A stretch of 64,000 bases of DNA from Actinomadura spongiicola. GTDB lineage: Bacteria > Actinomycetota > Actinomycetes > Streptosporangiales > Streptosporangiaceae. Positions 43,422-52,151 of this stretch are shown in pieces. The DNA lies in contig NZ_QVNQ01000005.1 in NCBI RefSeq assembly GCF_003432485.1, forward strand, positions 310,001-374,000, read 5' to 3'. A model generated the notes under the pieces. That model was not told the origin of the DNA. It saw only the letters and a list, made by a program, of their open reading frames with translations, and ran no database searches. The position numbers and the translations under genes were made by a program. Each line of letters opens with the position of its first letter. Position 1 is the stretch's first letter.

Positions 43422-44360
43422 ATGGACACCACGACCACGATCACGCCGCTCGGCGGGGACGTCTACGAGATCGACACGCGGATGGCCGGATACGCCGGGA
43501 TCACCGCCGGATACCTGATCCTGTCCGACCGGCCGTGCCTGGTGGAGCCCGGCACGTCCGGCTCGGCGCCCGTCGTACGGCGAGCGCTGCGGGAACTGGG
43601 CGTCGGCCCGGACGATCTGGCGAGCGTGGTCGTCACGCACATCCACCTCGACCACGCGGGCGGCGTCGGTGACATCGCCCGCGCGTTCCCCCGCGCGGAG
43701 GTCGTCGTCCACGAGAAGGGCGCCCGGCACCTCGCGAACCCGGAGCGGCTCATGCGCAGCGCCCGGATGGTGTACGGCGACAGCCTCGACACGTTGTTCG
43801 GTGAGCTGAAGCCGACGGACGCGGCCAGGATCCGGGCCGTCGAGGACACCGGAACGGTCGACCTCGGCGGCGGGCGGCGGCTGGAGTCGCACTACTCCCC
43901 GGGCCACGCCAAACACCACGTCGGCCTGATGGACTCCCAGACGGGAGACCTGTACGTCGGTGACGCGGCGGGCGTCTACATCCCCGAGACCGCGGACGTG
44001 CGGCCCTCGACACCGCCGCCCGACTTCGACCTCGACACCGCGCTGGCGTCGCTCGAACGGTTCCGGTCACTGGGCCCGCAGCGGCTGCTGTTCGCGCATT
44101 ACGGGCCCGTCGCGGAGGTCGAGGGGACGCTGGAGCGCTCGGCCGAGGAACTGCGGGTCTGGGTCGACACCGTCCGGGACGCCAAGGACCGGGGTCTCGA
44201 CCTCGACCACGCCGTCGCGATGGTCGTCGAGCGCACCAAGGACCGGTACGCCGTCCTGAGCGACGACGCCGACCCGGACGTGGCCGCCAAGCACGAGATG
44301 CTGAACAGCGTCGAGAGCAACGTCGCCGGAATCCTGCACGCCCTGGACAGGGGCGCCTGA
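43422..44360 (+). CDS. Metallo-beta-lactamase fold hydrolase
   Basis: 312 residues. 'VVVTHIHLDHAGGVGDIARAFPRAEVVVHEKGARHL' carries the HxHxDH zinc motif. 'SHYSPGHAKHHVGLMDSQTGDLYVGDAAGVYIPE' and 'LLFAHYGP' give the remaining ligands. A helical C-terminal domain of about 90 residues ('VVERTKDRYAVL') resembles the substrate-gating region of larger MBL enzymes. It follows DUF1015 by 41 nt on the same strand. Substrate unknown; clearly distinct in sequence from the hydrolase at 24,580. Confidence 0.85.
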   Translation: MDTTTTITPLGGDVYEIDTRMAGYAGITAGYLILSDRPCLVEPGTSGSAPVVRRALRELGVGPDDLASVVVTHIHLDHAGGVGDIARAFPRAEVVVHEKGARHLANPERLMRSARMVYGDSLDTLFGELKPTDAARIRAVEDTGTVDLGGGRRLESHYSPGHAKHHVGLMDSQTGDLYVGDAAGVYIPETADVRPSTPPPDFDLDTALASLERFRSLGPQRLLFAHYGPVAEVEGTLERSAEELRVWVDTVRDAKDRGLDLDHAVAMVVERTKDRYAVLSDDADPDVAAKHEMLNSVESNVAGILHALDRGA

Positions 44361-44379
44361 ACGGCCCGTCCGCGCGACC

Positions 44380-46053
44380 TCAGTCTTCCGGGGGCGGCGG
44401 CTCCTCCTCGACCGCGGGCGCCGTCGGCTCCAGGAACACCGCCGACGTCCCCGGCGCACCCACCGCCTCCGCCACCGCCTCGGCACCGTCACCGGTGTCG
44501 GCCTCCTCGGTGTCGGCCTCCTCGGTGTCGACGATGTGGAGGCCGTCGAGTTCGGCGTACCGTTCGGCGGCGTCGGTCTCGCCGTCCCGGTCGGCCGCCG
44601 CGGCGCGGGCGAACCAGTCGGCCGCCTCGCTGCGCCGCCCGGCCTCCTCCAGCGCGTCCGCGTAGGCGTAGAACAGCCGCACCGACCAGGGCCGCAGGCG
44701 CCTGTCGCGCAGTTCGGGGATCTGTAGCGTCACGACCGCCGCGTCGCGCTGGCCGAGGTCGCGGCGCACGCCCGACTCCACGATGCGCAGCTCGACGCGG
44801 CCCATCGGGTCGAGGTTCCGCGCCTCCGGCGACTTGATCAGGTCGAGGGCGCGTTCGGGACGGCCGAGCCCGCGTTCGCAGTCGGCCATCACCGGCAGGT
44901 ACGCGTCGTCGCCCGAGCTCAGCCGGCGCGCCGCCCGCAGTTCCGCGAGCGCCTCCGCCCACTCGCCCGCGTGGTACGCGGCGATGCCGGCGGCCTCCCG
45001 GACGATCCCGACCCGGGACGCGAGGCGGCGCGCGGCCCGCGCGTGCCGGTGGGCCCGCTCGGGCTCCTCGTCGGCGAGCCGCCCGGCCATCACGAGGTGC
45101 CGGGCGACCTTCGTGGCCAGGTCCTTGGGCAGGGTGCGCAGCTCGGCACGGGCGTCCGGGTCGAGTTCCTCGCCCGTCACGTCGTCCGGCAGGAGCGGAT
45201 CATCATGCTTGGGCGCCGGCCGCTCCCGTTCCTCGGTGCGCGCCCGGCGGTCGCGGGGCGGTCCGTAGGAGCGTCCGCCGCCGCGCCTGTCGCGGTCTCC
45301 CGGACGCTCCTGACGCTTGCCGCCGAACCGTCCGCCGCCGCGCTCGTCCCGGTCCTGGGGTCGGCGGCCCTTCGGGCGTTCCTCGAACCGCCGCTCACCC
45401 CGGCGTCCACCCGCCCGGGGACCCTCCGGACGCCCGTCACGGCGCGGCCCTCCGCCCGAGCCCTTTCCGGCGCGTGCGTCCCGCCGCTCACCGCGCGGCC
45501 CACCGGCCCCGTACTCCCGACGGCCGTCCCCCCGTGGACCACGCTCGGCGCGTTCACCGCGTGGACCGCGATCGAAACGTTCACCGCGTGGACCGCGTTC
45601 GGCGCGTTCACCGCGTGGACCGCGCTCAAAACGTTCACCGCGTGGACCGCGTTCGGCGCGTTCACCGCGTGGACCGCGTTCGGCGCGTTCACCGCGTGGA
45701 CCGCGCTCGGCGCGTTCACCACGTGGACCGCGCTCAAAACGTTCACCGCGTGGACCACGCTCGGCGCGTTCACCGCGTGGAGCGCGTTCGTCGCGTTCGC
45801 CGCGTGTGTCCCGGCCACGCGCATCCCGGCCGCGCGTGTCCCGGTCCTGGCGGCCGGCGCCCGGACGGCCGCGACCGCCCTTGGGCGCGCCGCCCCGGAA
45901 ACCGCCTCCGCGCGGACCGCCGCCCTTGCGGGCTCCGGGGCCCCCGGGCCCGCCCCGGGCGCCGCCTCCACGACGGGCGGACGGGTTCCGCCTCCCGTCG
46001 CCGCCCCGCCGCTCGCGGTCGTCGCCGCCGCGACCGTCCTCTTCCGCGCTCAT
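44380..46053 (-). CDS. Arg/Gly-repeat protein with C-terminal TPR domain
   Basis: About 557 residues in three parts. Residues 1-300 are disordered and extremely basic, built on Gly, Arg and Glu. They include about nine tandem copies of a 9-residue unit close to GPRGERAER. Residues about 305-510 are helical TPR-like repeats ('ELRTLPKDLATKVARHLVMAGRL', 'GIAAYHAGEWAEALAELRAARRL'). The last 60 residues are acidic. The conserved part is the TPR domain; the repeat tail suggests RNA or polyanion binding. ATG at 46053 was preferred, and GTG at 46065 is equally possible. Convergent with the MBL gene. Confidence 0.78.
   Translation of the reverse strand: MSAEEDGRGGDDRERRGGDGRRNPSARRGGGARGGPGGPGARKGGGPRGGGFRGGAPKGGRGRPGAGRQDRDTRGRDARGRDTRGERDERAPRGERAERGPRGERFERGPRGERAERGPRGERAERGPRGERAERGPRGERFERGPRGERAERGPRGERFDRGPRGERAERGPRGDGRREYGAGGPRGERRDARAGKGSGGGPRRDGRPEGPRAGGRRGERRFEERPKGRRPQDRDERGGGRFGGKRQERPGDRDRRGGGRSYGPPRDRRARTEERERPAPKHDDPLLPDDVTGEELDPDARAELRTLPKDLATKVARHLVMAGRLADEEPERAHRHARAARRLASRVGIVREAAGIAAYHAGEWAEALAELRAARRLSSGDDAYLPVMADCERGLGRPERALDLIKSPEARNLDPMGRVELRIVESGVRRDLGQRDAAVVTLQIPELRDRRLRPWSVRLFYAYADALEEAGRRSEAADWFARAAAADRDGETDAAERYAELDGLHIVDTEEADTEEADTGDGAEAVAEAVGAPGTSAVFLEPTAPAVEEEPPPPED
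45535..45795 (-). repeat. 27-bp tandem coding repeats (about nine copies)
   Basis: On the plus strand, units near CGCGTTCACCGCGTGGACCG recur every 27 nt, with small variation such as GTTC/GCTC/AAAA segments at the same positions. They encode the GPRGERAER / GPRGERFER / GPRGERFDR units of the Arg/Gly protein. The near-identity at silent positions points to recent unit duplication. Copy number is likely to vary between strains. Confidence 0.9.
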
Positions 46054-46126
46054 CACGTCCGTCACTGTTCTAGAAGCTGGTTCCGTGGACTCCTGCAGCC
46101 TACTTCCCGGCCGCACGACACGCGTC

Positions 46127-46155
46127 GAGGGCCGCCCGGAAATGGGACGGCCCCC
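46127..46155 (-). terminator. Possible terminator after the enoyl-CoA hydratase gene
   Basis: On the minus strand GGGCCGTCCC pairs with GGGCGGCCC (46153-46144 with 46137-46129), allowing one mismatch, around a short loop. It lies about 130 nt past the hydratase stop and about 75 nt before the Arg/Gly protein start. A TAGGAT hexamer (minus strand, near 46175) upstream of it could be a promoter for the next gene. Confidence 0.45.
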
Positions 46156-46283
46156 GACTAATTCGAGTCGGTCGCATCCTACTCCCCCAGGCGCTCTCCG
46201 TGCGGCGTCATCGGCGCTGAAGCACGCCACTTCCGACTGTAGGGCGCGATTTTCCGCTATTCATGGGGACGAATTGAATGGCG

Positions 46284-47129
46284 TCAAAGAGGGTCGGTGA
46301 ATTTCGGGGGGCGCTTCTCGAAGTAGGCGCGCACGGCCTCGACCTGGTTGGGGGAACCGCGCAGGGCGTCCAGCGTGCGGGATTCTTCGAGGAACTGTCC
46401 GGCGAGGTCACCGTCCGCGGCACGGTTGAGGAGGCGTTTCGCGCCGCGGACGGCGTCCGGGCTGTGACCGGCGATCTCGCGGGCGAGCTCGGTCGCCGCG
46501 GCGCGCGGGTCGTCCGCGGCCCGGGTCGCGAGGCCGAGGCGGACGGCCTCCGCGCCGGTGATCATGCGTCCGGTGAAGGTGAGCTCCTTCGCCACGTCCT
46601 CGCCGACGAGGCGGATCAGCGCGGCGGTCCCCGTCATGTCGGGCACCAGGCCCCAGCGGATCTCCAGGACGGACAGCGTCGCGTCGGGCGCGACGATCCG
46701 GATGTCGGCGCCGAGCGCGATCTGGAGACCGCCGCCGAGGGCGTGCCCGTGGACGGCGGCGATGACGGGCTGCGGCATCTCCCGCCACACGTGCACCACC
46801 TGTTGGGCGAGATTGGTGGCGCGGCCCGGCTCACGGGCGGTGATGTCGTTCACCAGCCGCCGGAACCGGGCGCTCGCTCCGGCGGGCGGGGCGTCGGCGG
46901 CCATGGCGGCGAAGTTGGCGAAGTCCAGCCCGGCGCAGAACGCGCGGCCCTCGCCGGACAGGACGACGGCGCGGACGGACGGGTCCGCGGCGAGCGCCTC
47001 ACCGGTCTCGGCGAGCGCGCCGAACATGGCCATGTCGAGGGCGTTCAGTTTCTCGGGGCGGTCGAGCCGCACGTCGGCGACCCCGCCGTCGACGTGCACG
47101 GTCACGCGGTCCGCCTGGTCATCGCCCAT
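46284..47129 (-). CDS. Enoyl-CoA hydratase/isomerase family protein
   Basis: 281 residues of the crotonase fold. 'VADVRLDRPEKLNALDMAMFGAL' and 'VVLSGEGRAFCAGLDFANFA' mark the first oxyanion-hole strand. 'QPVIAAVHGHALGGGLQIALGADIRIV' marks the second and the CoA site. The next segment, 'LSVLEIRWGLVPDMTGTAALIRLVG', has Asp rather than Glu at the second acid position, as in isomerase-type members. Reaction and substrate remain open. The start at 47129 lacks a strong ribosome site. It follows the phosphoesterase by 20 nt on the same strand. Confidence 0.88.
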   Translation of the reverse strand: MGDDQADRVTVHVDGGVADVRLDRPEKLNALDMAMFGALAETGEALAADPSVRAVVLSGEGRAFCAGLDFANFAAMAADAPPAGASARFRRLVNDITAREPGRATNLAQQVVHVWREMPQPVIAAVHGHALGGGLQIALGADIRIVAPDATLSVLEIRWGLVPDMTGTAALIRLVGEDVAKELTFTGRMITGAEAVRLGLATRAADDPRAAATELAREIAGHSPDAVRGAKRLLNRAADGDLAGQFLEESRTLDALRGSPNQVEAVRAYFEKRPPKFTDPL

Positions 47130-47149
47130 GCCGGGCCCCCGTTTCGGTG

Positions 47150-47641
47150 TCAGGTGACGGGAACGATCCTCGCGCCGGTGAGGCGGCCGTCGCGGATGTC
47201 GAGCAGGCCGAGGGTGCCGTGCGGTTGGCGGCGCCGGTCGGTGGGCGAACCGGGGTTGAAGACGCGGACGCCGTCGCCGGTCTCGTCCAGCGGGATGTGC
47301 GAGTGGCCGAAGACGACCAGGTCGGCGCCGGGGAACCAGCGCCGCATCCGGGCCGTGCGGCCCCGGGCCTGACCGCTGTCGTGGACCATCGCGACGGCGA
47401 GGCCGTCGAGGTCGAGTTCGAGCCGCTCGGGGGCGCCCCACTCGGCGACGTCCGGGCCGTCGTTGTTGCCGAGGACGGCGTGGACGGGCGCGAACTCCGC
47501 CAGCTCGTCCAGCACGGAGCTGACGCACACGTCTCCGGCGTGCAGGATCACGTCCGCGCCGCGCAGGTGCTCGGCCACGCGCGGCGGGCACGACTTCCAG
47601 CGCCTGGGAGCGTGCGTGTCGGAGATGGCCACGACTCTCAC
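47150..47641 (-). CDS. YfcE/MJ0936-type metallophosphoesterase
   Basis: About 163 residues. 'RVVAISDTHAPR' (Asp, His), 'ADVILHAGDVCVSSVL' (Asp), 'VHAVLGNNDG' (Asn), 'VAMVHDSG' (His) and 'DLVVFGHSHIPL' (His-x-His) give the full dinuclear metal site. The likely activity is hydrolysis of a phosphodiester; the substrate is unknown. I start at GTG 47641 because GACAAT lies exactly 7 nt ahead (leaderless); an ATG at 47650 would overlap that element. The downstream enoyl-CoA hydratase is 20 nt away. Confidence 0.85.
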   Translation of the reverse strand: MRVVAISDTHAPRRWKSCPPRVAEHLRGADVILHAGDVCVSSVLDELAEFAPVHAVLGNNDGPDVAEWGAPERLELDLDGLAVAMVHDSGQARGRTARMRRWFPGADLVVFGHSHIPLDETGDGVRVFNPGSPTDRRRQPHGTLGLLDIRDGRLTGARIVPVT

Positions 47642-47975
47642 ACGGCCCATTGTCCCGCTCGCGCGGACGGACGGAACCGGACGTGATTCAGGCCACACCC
47701 GCCCCGGTGGGTGATTTTGCCACGTCGCGTTCTATACACCAGTGGGAAACAACTGTAAGCACCGTGTCATTACACCCCGCTGACGGGCGGAGTTAGGCTT
47801 CGAATTCCTCGCGTTCGTCCAGAAGGATTCCGGCCGTACGCCCCCGGTCGTTCCGACACGGCGACCCAGCACCGCGAGGACCCAAGGGGCGGTCGGGTCC
47901 CGAGGTGGATGACCACTCCCTTGCACCGACCCCGGGATCCGGCCGCCTCCGCGGTTCGCCCCCCGCCCGGCGAAC
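47642..47975. other. 334-nt intergenic region, with a possible plus-strand promoter
   Basis: Between the phosphoesterase promoter and the CopD-like stop I find no protein-coding gene. On the plus strand, TTACAC (from about 47772) and TAGGCT (from about 47796) lie 18 nt apart. They resemble a sigma-70-type promoter, reading into a GC-rich stretch with the inverted pair GGTCGG / CCGACC (about 47891 and 47927). That could be the end of a short non-coding RNA, or noise; the only genes nearby are on the other strand. The short frames here are Arg/Pro-rich and look non-coding. Confidence 0.3.
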
Positions 47976-48365
47976 TCAGCCGAGTTGGACGCCGAAGAAC
48001 AGGGCGGCCAGCGCGCCGACCGCGCCGAGCGCGCCCCAGACGGCGAGCCCTGCCTTCGACGAGGCGCGTGTGTGCAGGAACGCGGCGACCCCGGACAGCA
48101 GGACGAACGCCAGCTTCACCTCCAGGGTCCGCCGCGCGGCGCCGCCGAGGTCGCCCGCCGTGATGTTCCAGACGCCGGTGAGCACCAGGACGGCGAAGGC
48201 GGGCCAGGCGATCGTGTTGAAGCGGCGCGCGGCGATCTTGGTGACGCCCTCGTGTCCGCGCAGCGCGGGCACGAGCGCGCCGAGCGTGATCTGCCCGCCG
48301 ACCCAGATCGTCGCGGCGAGCACATGCAGGAAGATCCGCAGATCGGCGGTGGTGACGGCGAGCAA
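47976..48365 (-). CDS. CopD-like four-TM membrane protein
   Basis: 129 residues with four hydrophobic helices: 'DLRIFLHVLAATIWVGGQITLGALVPAL', 'FNTIAWPAFAVLVLTGVWNI', 'LEVKLAFVLLSGVAAFLHTRA' and 'AVWGALGAVGALAALFFG'. His in helix 1 and the HxR turn of helix 3 recall the CopD/HemJ-like family, which bind haem or copper. The start is TTG at 48365 with GGAGG 6 nt upstream. Copper transport is a family-level guess; no copper gene adjoins it. Confidence 0.78.
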   Translation of the reverse strand: MLAVTTADLRIFLHVLAATIWVGGQITLGALVPALRGHEGVTKIAARRFNTIAWPAFAVLVLTGVWNITAGDLGGAARRTLEVKLAFVLLSGVAAFLHTRASSKAGLAVWGALGAVGALAALFFGVQLG

Positions 48366-48470
48366 GAGCGACCTCCGGGCGACGGAACGGCGATGACGTG
48401 ATCTGGATCGGTCGACCGGACGTTATCGCCCGCCCCGACCCGGATCCGCACATCGCCCCGGCCCGGCGCG

Positions 48471-49322
48471 TCATCGGGACGACTCGAAGAACCGTTCCGT
48501 GCCCGCGCGGACGACGCCGAAGAGGATCTTGTTCTGCAGGACGCCGAGCACCATCAGCACGACCAGCACCGAGAACTCGGCGGCCACGTTGATCGCCTCG
48601 CTGTAGGTGAGGAGCAGCTGGCCGAGCCCGCCGGCCGAGGGCGCGACGAACTCGCCGACGATCGCGCCGATCAGCGCGAACGCCATGCTGATCTCCAGCC
48701 CGGACACGATTCCCGGCATCGCGGACGGCAGCGAGACGCGGAAGAACCGCTGCCGGGGACTCGCGCAGAACGCCGTCGCCATCTCCAGCCGCGTCCGCGG
48801 AACCGTGGACAGCGCGGCCAGCGTCGCGATCACGGCGGGGAAGAACGCCAGCATCGCCGCGAAGCTGAACTTCATCGTCAGCCCGAACCCGAGCCACAGC
48901 ACGCACACCGGGGCGAGCGCGATCTTGGGCAGTGACTGGAATGCGACGACGTACGGGTACAGCACGAACCGTACGAGGCGGGACTCGGCCATCAGCGTGC
49001 CGAGCACGACGCCCGACCCGGCGCCCAGCACGAACCCGATGAGCGTCGCCTTCCACGTCTGCCAGGTGCTCTCCCCGATCTGCTCCATGAAGATCTCCGA
49101 GCGCATCACCTCGAACACGTCGGTGGGCTTGGGGATCACCACCCCGCTGATCTCGAAGCGGGAGATCACGAGCTGGATCAGCAGGACCCCGACCACCCCG
49201 ACGACCACGGGCGGCAGCAGGAGGAACGCCGCGCGGGCGGCGAGCCCGGTGCCCAGGGGTCTGCGGGCGGCGGCGGGCTCCCTGCGCCGGACGCGGTCCG
49301 GCGCGGGCGTCACCTTACTCAT
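48471..49322 (-). CDS. ABC transporter permease (SsuC/TauC type), second copy
   Basis: About 283 residues with six helices. 'TWQTWKATLIGFVLGAGSGVVLGTLMAESRL' and the EAA loop 'EMATAFCASPRQRFFRVSLPSAMPGIVSGLEISMAFALIGAIVGEF' are typical of BPD-type permeases of the sulfonate/nitrate/taurine group. It is the last gene of the uptake and catabolic operon, 22 nt after the other permease. The pair suggests a heterodimeric channel. ATG at 49322 with GAGG 6 nt upstream. Confidence 0.88.
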   Translation of the reverse strand: MSKVTPAPDRVRRREPAAARRPLGTGLAARAAFLLLPPVVVGVVGVLLIQLVISRFEISGVVIPKPTDVFEVMRSEIFMEQIGESTWQTWKATLIGFVLGAGSGVVLGTLMAESRLVRFVLYPYVVAFQSLPKIALAPVCVLWLGFGLTMKFSFAAMLAFFPAVIATLAALSTVPRTRLEMATAFCASPRQRFFRVSLPSAMPGIVSGLEISMAFALIGAIVGEFVAPSAGGLGQLLLTYSEAINVAAEFSVLVVLMVLGVLQNKILFGVVRAGTERFFESSR

Positions 49323-49344
49323 GGGCCACCTCACTCATCTGGCC

Positions 49345-50181
49345 TCACTCATTGGGCATCCGCTCCAGGACGAAGTGCCGGGCGAGCCGCACCAGCAGCG
49401 CCAGGGCCAGCCCGACCGCGACGAGGATCACCAGCACGGCGAACTCCTCGGCCAGCCGGAAGTCGCGCTGGTACACCTGCAGGATCACGCCGACGCCGGC
49501 GTTGGCGCTGATCAGCTCACCGGCGATGGCGGCGAGGAACGACAGCACCACCGAGATCTCCAACCCGGAGAAGATCGGCACCACCAGCCCGGGGAAAACG
49601 ATCTTGAGGCGGATCTGGGATCGGGACGCGCCGAACGCGGTGGCCATCTCGATCCGGCCCCGGTCGGTCTCGGCGACCCCCGCCATCGTGCTCACCAGGA
49701 TGGGGAACAGCGTGGCCGCGCCGACCAGCCCGATCTTGGACTCCATGCCGAGCCCGAACCAGATCACGAAGATCGGGGCCAGCGCGATCGGCGGCAGCGC
49801 CTGCAACGCCACCGCGTACGGGTAGAAGCCCTGCCGCAGGATCCGGGACTCGCCGAGCAGCACCCCGAGCACCACCCCGGCGACGAAGCCGATCAGCAGG
49901 CCGAAGAACGCCTCGCCGAGCGTCGTGCGCAGCGCCCGCAGGTACTCGCCCCACTCGCCGGACGGGCCGAGCGCCTTCAGCACCGCGTCCAGCTTCGGCA
50001 CGGAACTGCCGTCGCCCTGCACACCGGACGGCAGGATCTGCCAGGCGGCGAGCAGGGCGGCGGTGACCACCACCAGGCCGCCCCAGCGCACCGCCGCGGA
50101 CGCGCTCCGCGCCTCCCCGTCCGGGTGCCCGTCCAGCCGGGGAGGGGCGACGGAACGCGCGTCGGCGGACGGCGCGGTCAT
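49345..50181 (-). CDS. ABC transporter permease (SsuC/TauC type), first copy
   Basis: 278 residues. 'LRTTLGEAFFGLLIGFVAGVVLGVLLGESRI' and the EAA loop 'IEMATAFGASRSQIRLKIVFPGLVVPIFSGLEISVVLSFLAAIAGELI' place it in the same permease family. Clear divergence from the second copy argues for a heterodimer rather than a recent duplication. Its ATG overlaps the ATPase stop (ATGA). Substrate is inferred from neighbours to be an aromatic or pyrone acid. Confidence 0.88.
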   Translation of the reverse strand: MTAPSADARSVAPPRLDGHPDGEARSASAAVRWGGLVVVTAALLAAWQILPSGVQGDGSSVPKLDAVLKALGPSGEWGEYLRALRTTLGEAFFGLLIGFVAGVVLGVLLGESRILRQGFYPYAVALQALPPIALAPIFVIWFGLGMESKIGLVGAATLFPILVSTMAGVAETDRGRIEMATAFGASRSQIRLKIVFPGLVVPIFSGLEISVVLSFLAAIAGELISANAGVGVILQVYQRDFRLAEEFAVLVILVAVGLALALLVRLARHFVLERMPNE

Positions 50182-50981
50182 CCGCCGACCTTCGACTCGG
50201 CGGCGAACAGGCGGTCCCGGACCTGCCCGCACACCTCGGCGAACTCCGGCGTCGCCATCAGCTCCTTGGTCCGTTCCCTGGGGAACGGCGGGGTGACGAC
50301 CTCCACGACGGTGCCGGGACGCTCGGAGAGGATCACCACCCGGGTGGACAGCAGCACCGCCTCGTCGATCCCGTGCGTGATCAGGAGGGCGGTCTTCTCC
50401 GTCTCCCGCCAGATGCGGTTCAGGTCGATGTTCATCTGCTCCCTGGTCAGCGCGTCCAGAGAGCCGAACGGCTCGTCGAGCAGCAGCAGCCTGGGATCGT
50501 CGGCGAGGGCCCGGCAGATGGCGACGCGCTGCCGCATCCCGCCGGACAGCTCCTTGGGCCGCCGCGTCTCGAAGCCCGCGAGCCCGGCCCGTTCCAGCAG
50601 TCCCGACACCCGTTCGCGGGCCGCGTCGGTGACCTTGCCGTGCAGTTCGACGGGGAACAGGCAGTTCGCCATCACGTCACGCCACGGCAGCAGCGTCGCG
50701 TCCTGCAACGCGATGCCGATGTCGCGGCGCGGCCCGGTGACCGGCTCGCCCCAGACCCGCACGGTGCCGTGGGTGGGACGGAGCAGACCGGCGATCATCT
50801 TCAGGATGGTGCTCTTCCCGCAGCCGCTCGGCCCGACGATGCTGACGAACTCGCCGGGCCGGACGGTGAGGTCGACGTTCCTGACCGCCTCGGTGTCCTG
50901 GACGGCCCGCCGCCCCCGGCCCCGCCCGGCGAACACGTGACGCAGACCGGCGAGTTCCACCGCGTGCTCTGTCGTGGTCAT
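50178..50981 (-). CDS. ABC transporter ATP-binding protein (SsuB/TauB type)
   Basis: 267 residues. Walker A 'IVGPSGCGKSTILKMIAGLL', Q-loop 'IGIALQDATLLPWRDV', signature 'LSGGMRQRVAICRAL', Walker B 'LLLLDEPFGSLDALTREQMN' and H-loop 'ALLITHGIDEAV' are all intact. It powers the two-permease importer. It lies 1 nt from the binding-protein gene and overlaps the first permease, so the transporter is one translational unit. 'EPFGSLDALTR' is the usual pattern for nitrate/sulfonate-type importers. Confidence 0.92.
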   Translation of the reverse strand: MTTTEHAVELAGLRHVFAGRGRGRRAVQDTEAVRNVDLTVRPGEFVSIVGPSGCGKSTILKMIAGLLRPTHGTVRVWGEPVTGPRRDIGIALQDATLLPWRDVMANCLFPVELHGKVTDAARERVSGLLERAGLAGFETRRPKELSGGMRQRVAICRALADDPRLLLLDEPFGSLDALTREQMNIDLNRIWRETEKTALLITHGIDEAVLLSTRVVILSERPGTVVEVVTPPFPRERTKELMATPEFAEVCGQVRDRLFAAESKVGG

Positions 50982-50982
50982 G

Positions 50983-52107
50983 TCAGCCCTCGAACTTGTA
51001 GTTCTTCGCCGCGGTCTTGATCTTCTGGGCGTCGAAAGCGTTGAACGCCCGCACGAACTCGTTGGTCACGAACTGTTCCGCCTTGAACGCGGTGGGGGTC
51101 AGCTTGGTGGCGACCGAGAAGTCGCTCCACGCCTTCACGCCCTCCTCGGGGAAGGAACCCCAGTTCTTGCCCGCGTCCGGATTGCCGCTGGTGACGTGCG
51201 TGGTGCGCAGCGCGAGGATCCGTTTGTTGTCCTCCATCTTCTTGTCCTCGGGAATGCCGGGGATGTTCGTCTTGGGGTAGACCTCGTACATCATCTTGAT
51301 GGCGGCCTCGGGATTGGCGGTGGTGAAGACGTTCGCCTTCGCCATCGCCCGGCCGAACCCCTCGATCACCTTCGGGTTGGCCTTCATGAACGACTGCTTC
51401 GCGGAGAACCCGGTGGAGAACAGCTGCTGGGACAGCGACGACTTGAAATAGCGGAGCTTGGCGCCGAGGTTCTCCATCGCCGCGTACTGCGAGTCGAACA
51501 GCATCAGCGCGTCCACCCGCTTGCTCTGCAACGCGTGGTACGCCCCGGCCTCCAGCCCCACCGACACGAACTTGACGTCCTTGTCCGGGTCCATGCCCTG
51601 CTCCCGCAGCAGCGCCTGGGCCAGCGGGATCGTCCCGCTGCCCAGGCTCTGCGCGCCGATCTTCTTGCCCCTGAAGTCGGCCCAGTTCCGGATGGGGCTG
51701 TTTGCCTCCACGGCGAAGCTGGCCACCTGCGACCGCGCCCAGTTGAAGAACATCCGCTGGTCGGAGTTGTTCTTCACCGCGTCCGGGATCAGGGCCTGCG
51801 GGACGGGCGCGGCCATGTCCATCTGCCCGGCGGCCACCGCCTGGATCGCCTGCGTCGAGCCGGGCGTGAACGTGGTCTCGACCTTGAGCCCCTCCTCCTT
51901 GAAGTAGCCGAGGTAGCGGGCCACCGAAATGGCCGCGAAACTGGAGTTCATCGCCTTGATGGACAGCGCGACCTTCACGGTCCGCAGGTTCTCGCCGTCC
52001 TCCTGGGAATTGCCGCCGTCGCCGCCGCATCCGGCCGCCGCCAACGCGACCGCGAGCGCCCCCGCCACGACCCGGAACACCAAAGAGCGCGATCTACGAG
52101 GTCCCAT
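50983..52107 (-). CDS. ABC transporter substrate-binding lipoprotein (NMT1/SsuA-like)
   Basis: 374 residues. A lipoprotein signal 'VFRVVAGALAVALAAAGCGG' precedes two periplasmic-binding lobes. 'AAISVARYLGYFKEEGLKVETTFTPGSTQAIQAVAAGQMDMAAP' and 'NWADFRGKKIGAQSLGSGTIPLAQALLREQG' are the NMT1/SsuA family marks. Relatives bind sulfonates, pyrimidine precursors or aromatic acids such as phthalate. Gene order suggests an aromatic or dicarboxylic acid. The start at 52107 has AGGACCAGG directly upstream; 52125 would add six residues. Confidence 0.9.
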   Translation of the reverse strand: MGPRRSRSLVFRVVAGALAVALAAAGCGGDGGNSQEDGENLRTVKVALSIKAMNSSFAAISVARYLGYFKEEGLKVETTFTPGSTQAIQAVAAGQMDMAAPVPQALIPDAVKNNSDQRMFFNWARSQVASFAVEANSPIRNWADFRGKKIGAQSLGSGTIPLAQALLREQGMDPDKDVKFVSVGLEAGAYHALQSKRVDALMLFDSQYAAMENLGAKLRYFKSSLSQQLFSTGFSAKQSFMKANPKVIEGFGRAMAKANVFTTANPEAAIKMMYEVYPKTNIPGIPEDKKMEDNKRILALRTTHVTSGNPDAGKNWGSFPEEGVKAWSDFSVATKLTPTAFKAEQFVTNEFVRAFNAFDAQKIKTAAKNYKFEG

Positions 52108-52151
52108 CCTGGTCCTGCCTCCCAATCAATCCGGCGTTCATCGGGCTTTCG

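Noticed and set aside
45535..45795. CRISPR-like regular repeats
   Set aside because: Units are contiguous 27-mers without unique spacers and keep an open reading frame; they are coding tandem repeats. No cas genes are present.
46054..46230. N-terminal extension of the Arg/Gly-repeat protein
   Set aside because: An in-frame ATG at 46230 would add 59 residues without family resemblance and would absorb the likely promoter and terminator region.
47732..47926. 64-codon minus-strand gene in the 47.7-kb spacer
   Set aside because: Low-complexity Arg/Pro translation without ribosome site or family features.
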